DNA of 14,077 nucleotides from Pseudomonadota bacterium (GTDB lineage: Bacteria > Myxococcota > Myxococcia > Myxococcales > Vulgatibacteraceae): assembly GCA_023436385.1 (NCBI GenBank), contig JAEZJH010000601.1, forward strand, positions 1-14,077, read 5' to 3'. Below are positions 14,022 to 14,077 of the stretch, one piece after another (the stretch's first letter is position 1; every line of letters starts with the position of its first letter). Below the pieces are notes generated by a model. It ran no database searches and was not told the origin of the DNA. It saw nothing but the letters and a program-made list of their open reading frames with translations. Position numbers and translations under genes: made by a program.

Positions 14022-14077
14022 ATGCCATACAACGAGGCGTTCAAGGCCAATGTCGTTCGCAAGCTGACCGGGCCCTC
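14022..14077 (+). CDS. Transposase N-terminus, IS3 OrfA-like (partial)
   Basis: Eighteen codons are visible, reading MPYNEAFKANVVRKLTGP, then the window ends. The pattern (Y-x-E-x-F-K followed by a basic helix and TGP) is typical of the first helix of the OrfA helix-turn-helix domain in IS3-like elements of deltaproteobacteria. OrfA supplies DNA binding and is usually joined to the DDE catalytic OrfB by programmed frameshifting. The upstream Shine-Dalgarno is poor (AGAAAG). Only the first helix is visible, so another IS family remains possible. Confidence 0.6.
   Translation, partial: MPYNEAFKANVVRKLTGP

Larger units (their letters stand above)
13878..14077 (+). mobile_element. Insertion sequence, left end only (probably IS3-like)
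   Basis: The region runs from the repeat edge through a non-coding leader to the first codons of a transposase at 14022, and leaves the window incomplete. The leader contains two direct copies of GACAACCTGTGGG with a 20-nt period (13970-13982 and 13990-14002). The leader is long for an IS3-family element, so the true terminal inverted repeat could be anywhere up to the C-run. Family assignment rests only on the transposase N-terminus. Confidence 0.65.

Noticed and set aside
1..14077. CRISPR array, rRNA or ncRNA genes
   Set aside because: No regularly spaced repeat-spacer pattern and no rRNA- or tRNA-like segment was seen.

Overview
The window is GC-rich and densely coded. It looks like a large-genome deltaproteobacterium of the Myxococcota type. 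That placement is inferred from three things: third codon positions strongly biased to G/C, a Cys-rich lipoprotein carrying an ASH/Hydin-like domain, and a transposase N-terminus of a kind common in that group. I could not run a search, so the taxonomy is a judgement.

Layout. Positions 1-78 and 13878-13955 are a perfect 78-bp inverted repeat. The right copy continues into the start of a transposase gene, so two copies of one insertion sequence (IS) appear to bracket the segment in opposite orientation. Just inside the left copy lie a TVP38/TMEM64 (VTT/DedA-like) membrane protein gene (137-748, +) and a GNAT acetyltransferase gene broken by a one-base frameshift (888-1357, -). A gene-free stretch (1358-1831) follows and should hold the promoter of the main operon. 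At the right end a lipoprotein gene (13515 onward) is cut by the IS.

The core (1832-12371, +) is one tight seven-gene operon; five of its six junctions are 4-nt overlaps or gaps of 10-16 nt, as detailed per gene. It encodes: (1) a MotA/TolQ/ExbB-type channel subunit with a long cytoplasmic helical tail, resembling ZorA; (2) a MotB/ZorB-type protein with one transmembrane segment, a membrane Asp and an OmpA-like peptidoglycan-binding domain; (3) a secreted-start, three-TM membrane protein; (4) a 1551-aa protein that appears to join an N-terminal tubulin/FtsZ-like GTPase domain to a C-terminal actin/Hsp70-like ATPase domain; (5) a 318-aa membrane-anchored coiled-coil protein; (6) a 108-aa TM plus coiled-coil protein; (7) a von Willebrand A (vWA) lipoprotein with an intact MIDAS motif. 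After a 120-nt gap with an imperfect hairpin comes an eighth same-strand gene (12492-13388) encoding a DUF4145/HEPN-like domain with an Rx4H motif, one TM helix and a C-terminal OB-fold.

How the parts could work together (inference). Genes 1 and 2 would form an ion-driven inner-membrane motor anchored to peptidoglycan, as in Zorya anti-phage defence. The known Zorya partners ZorC, ZorD and ZorE are not visible. In their place is the tubulin/actin-like fusion in the cytosol, a vWA lipoprotein in the envelope, and possibly a HEPN-domain effector. The most interesting reading is an undescribed Zorya-related envelope-sensing or defence system built around a two-fold cytoskeletal NTPase.
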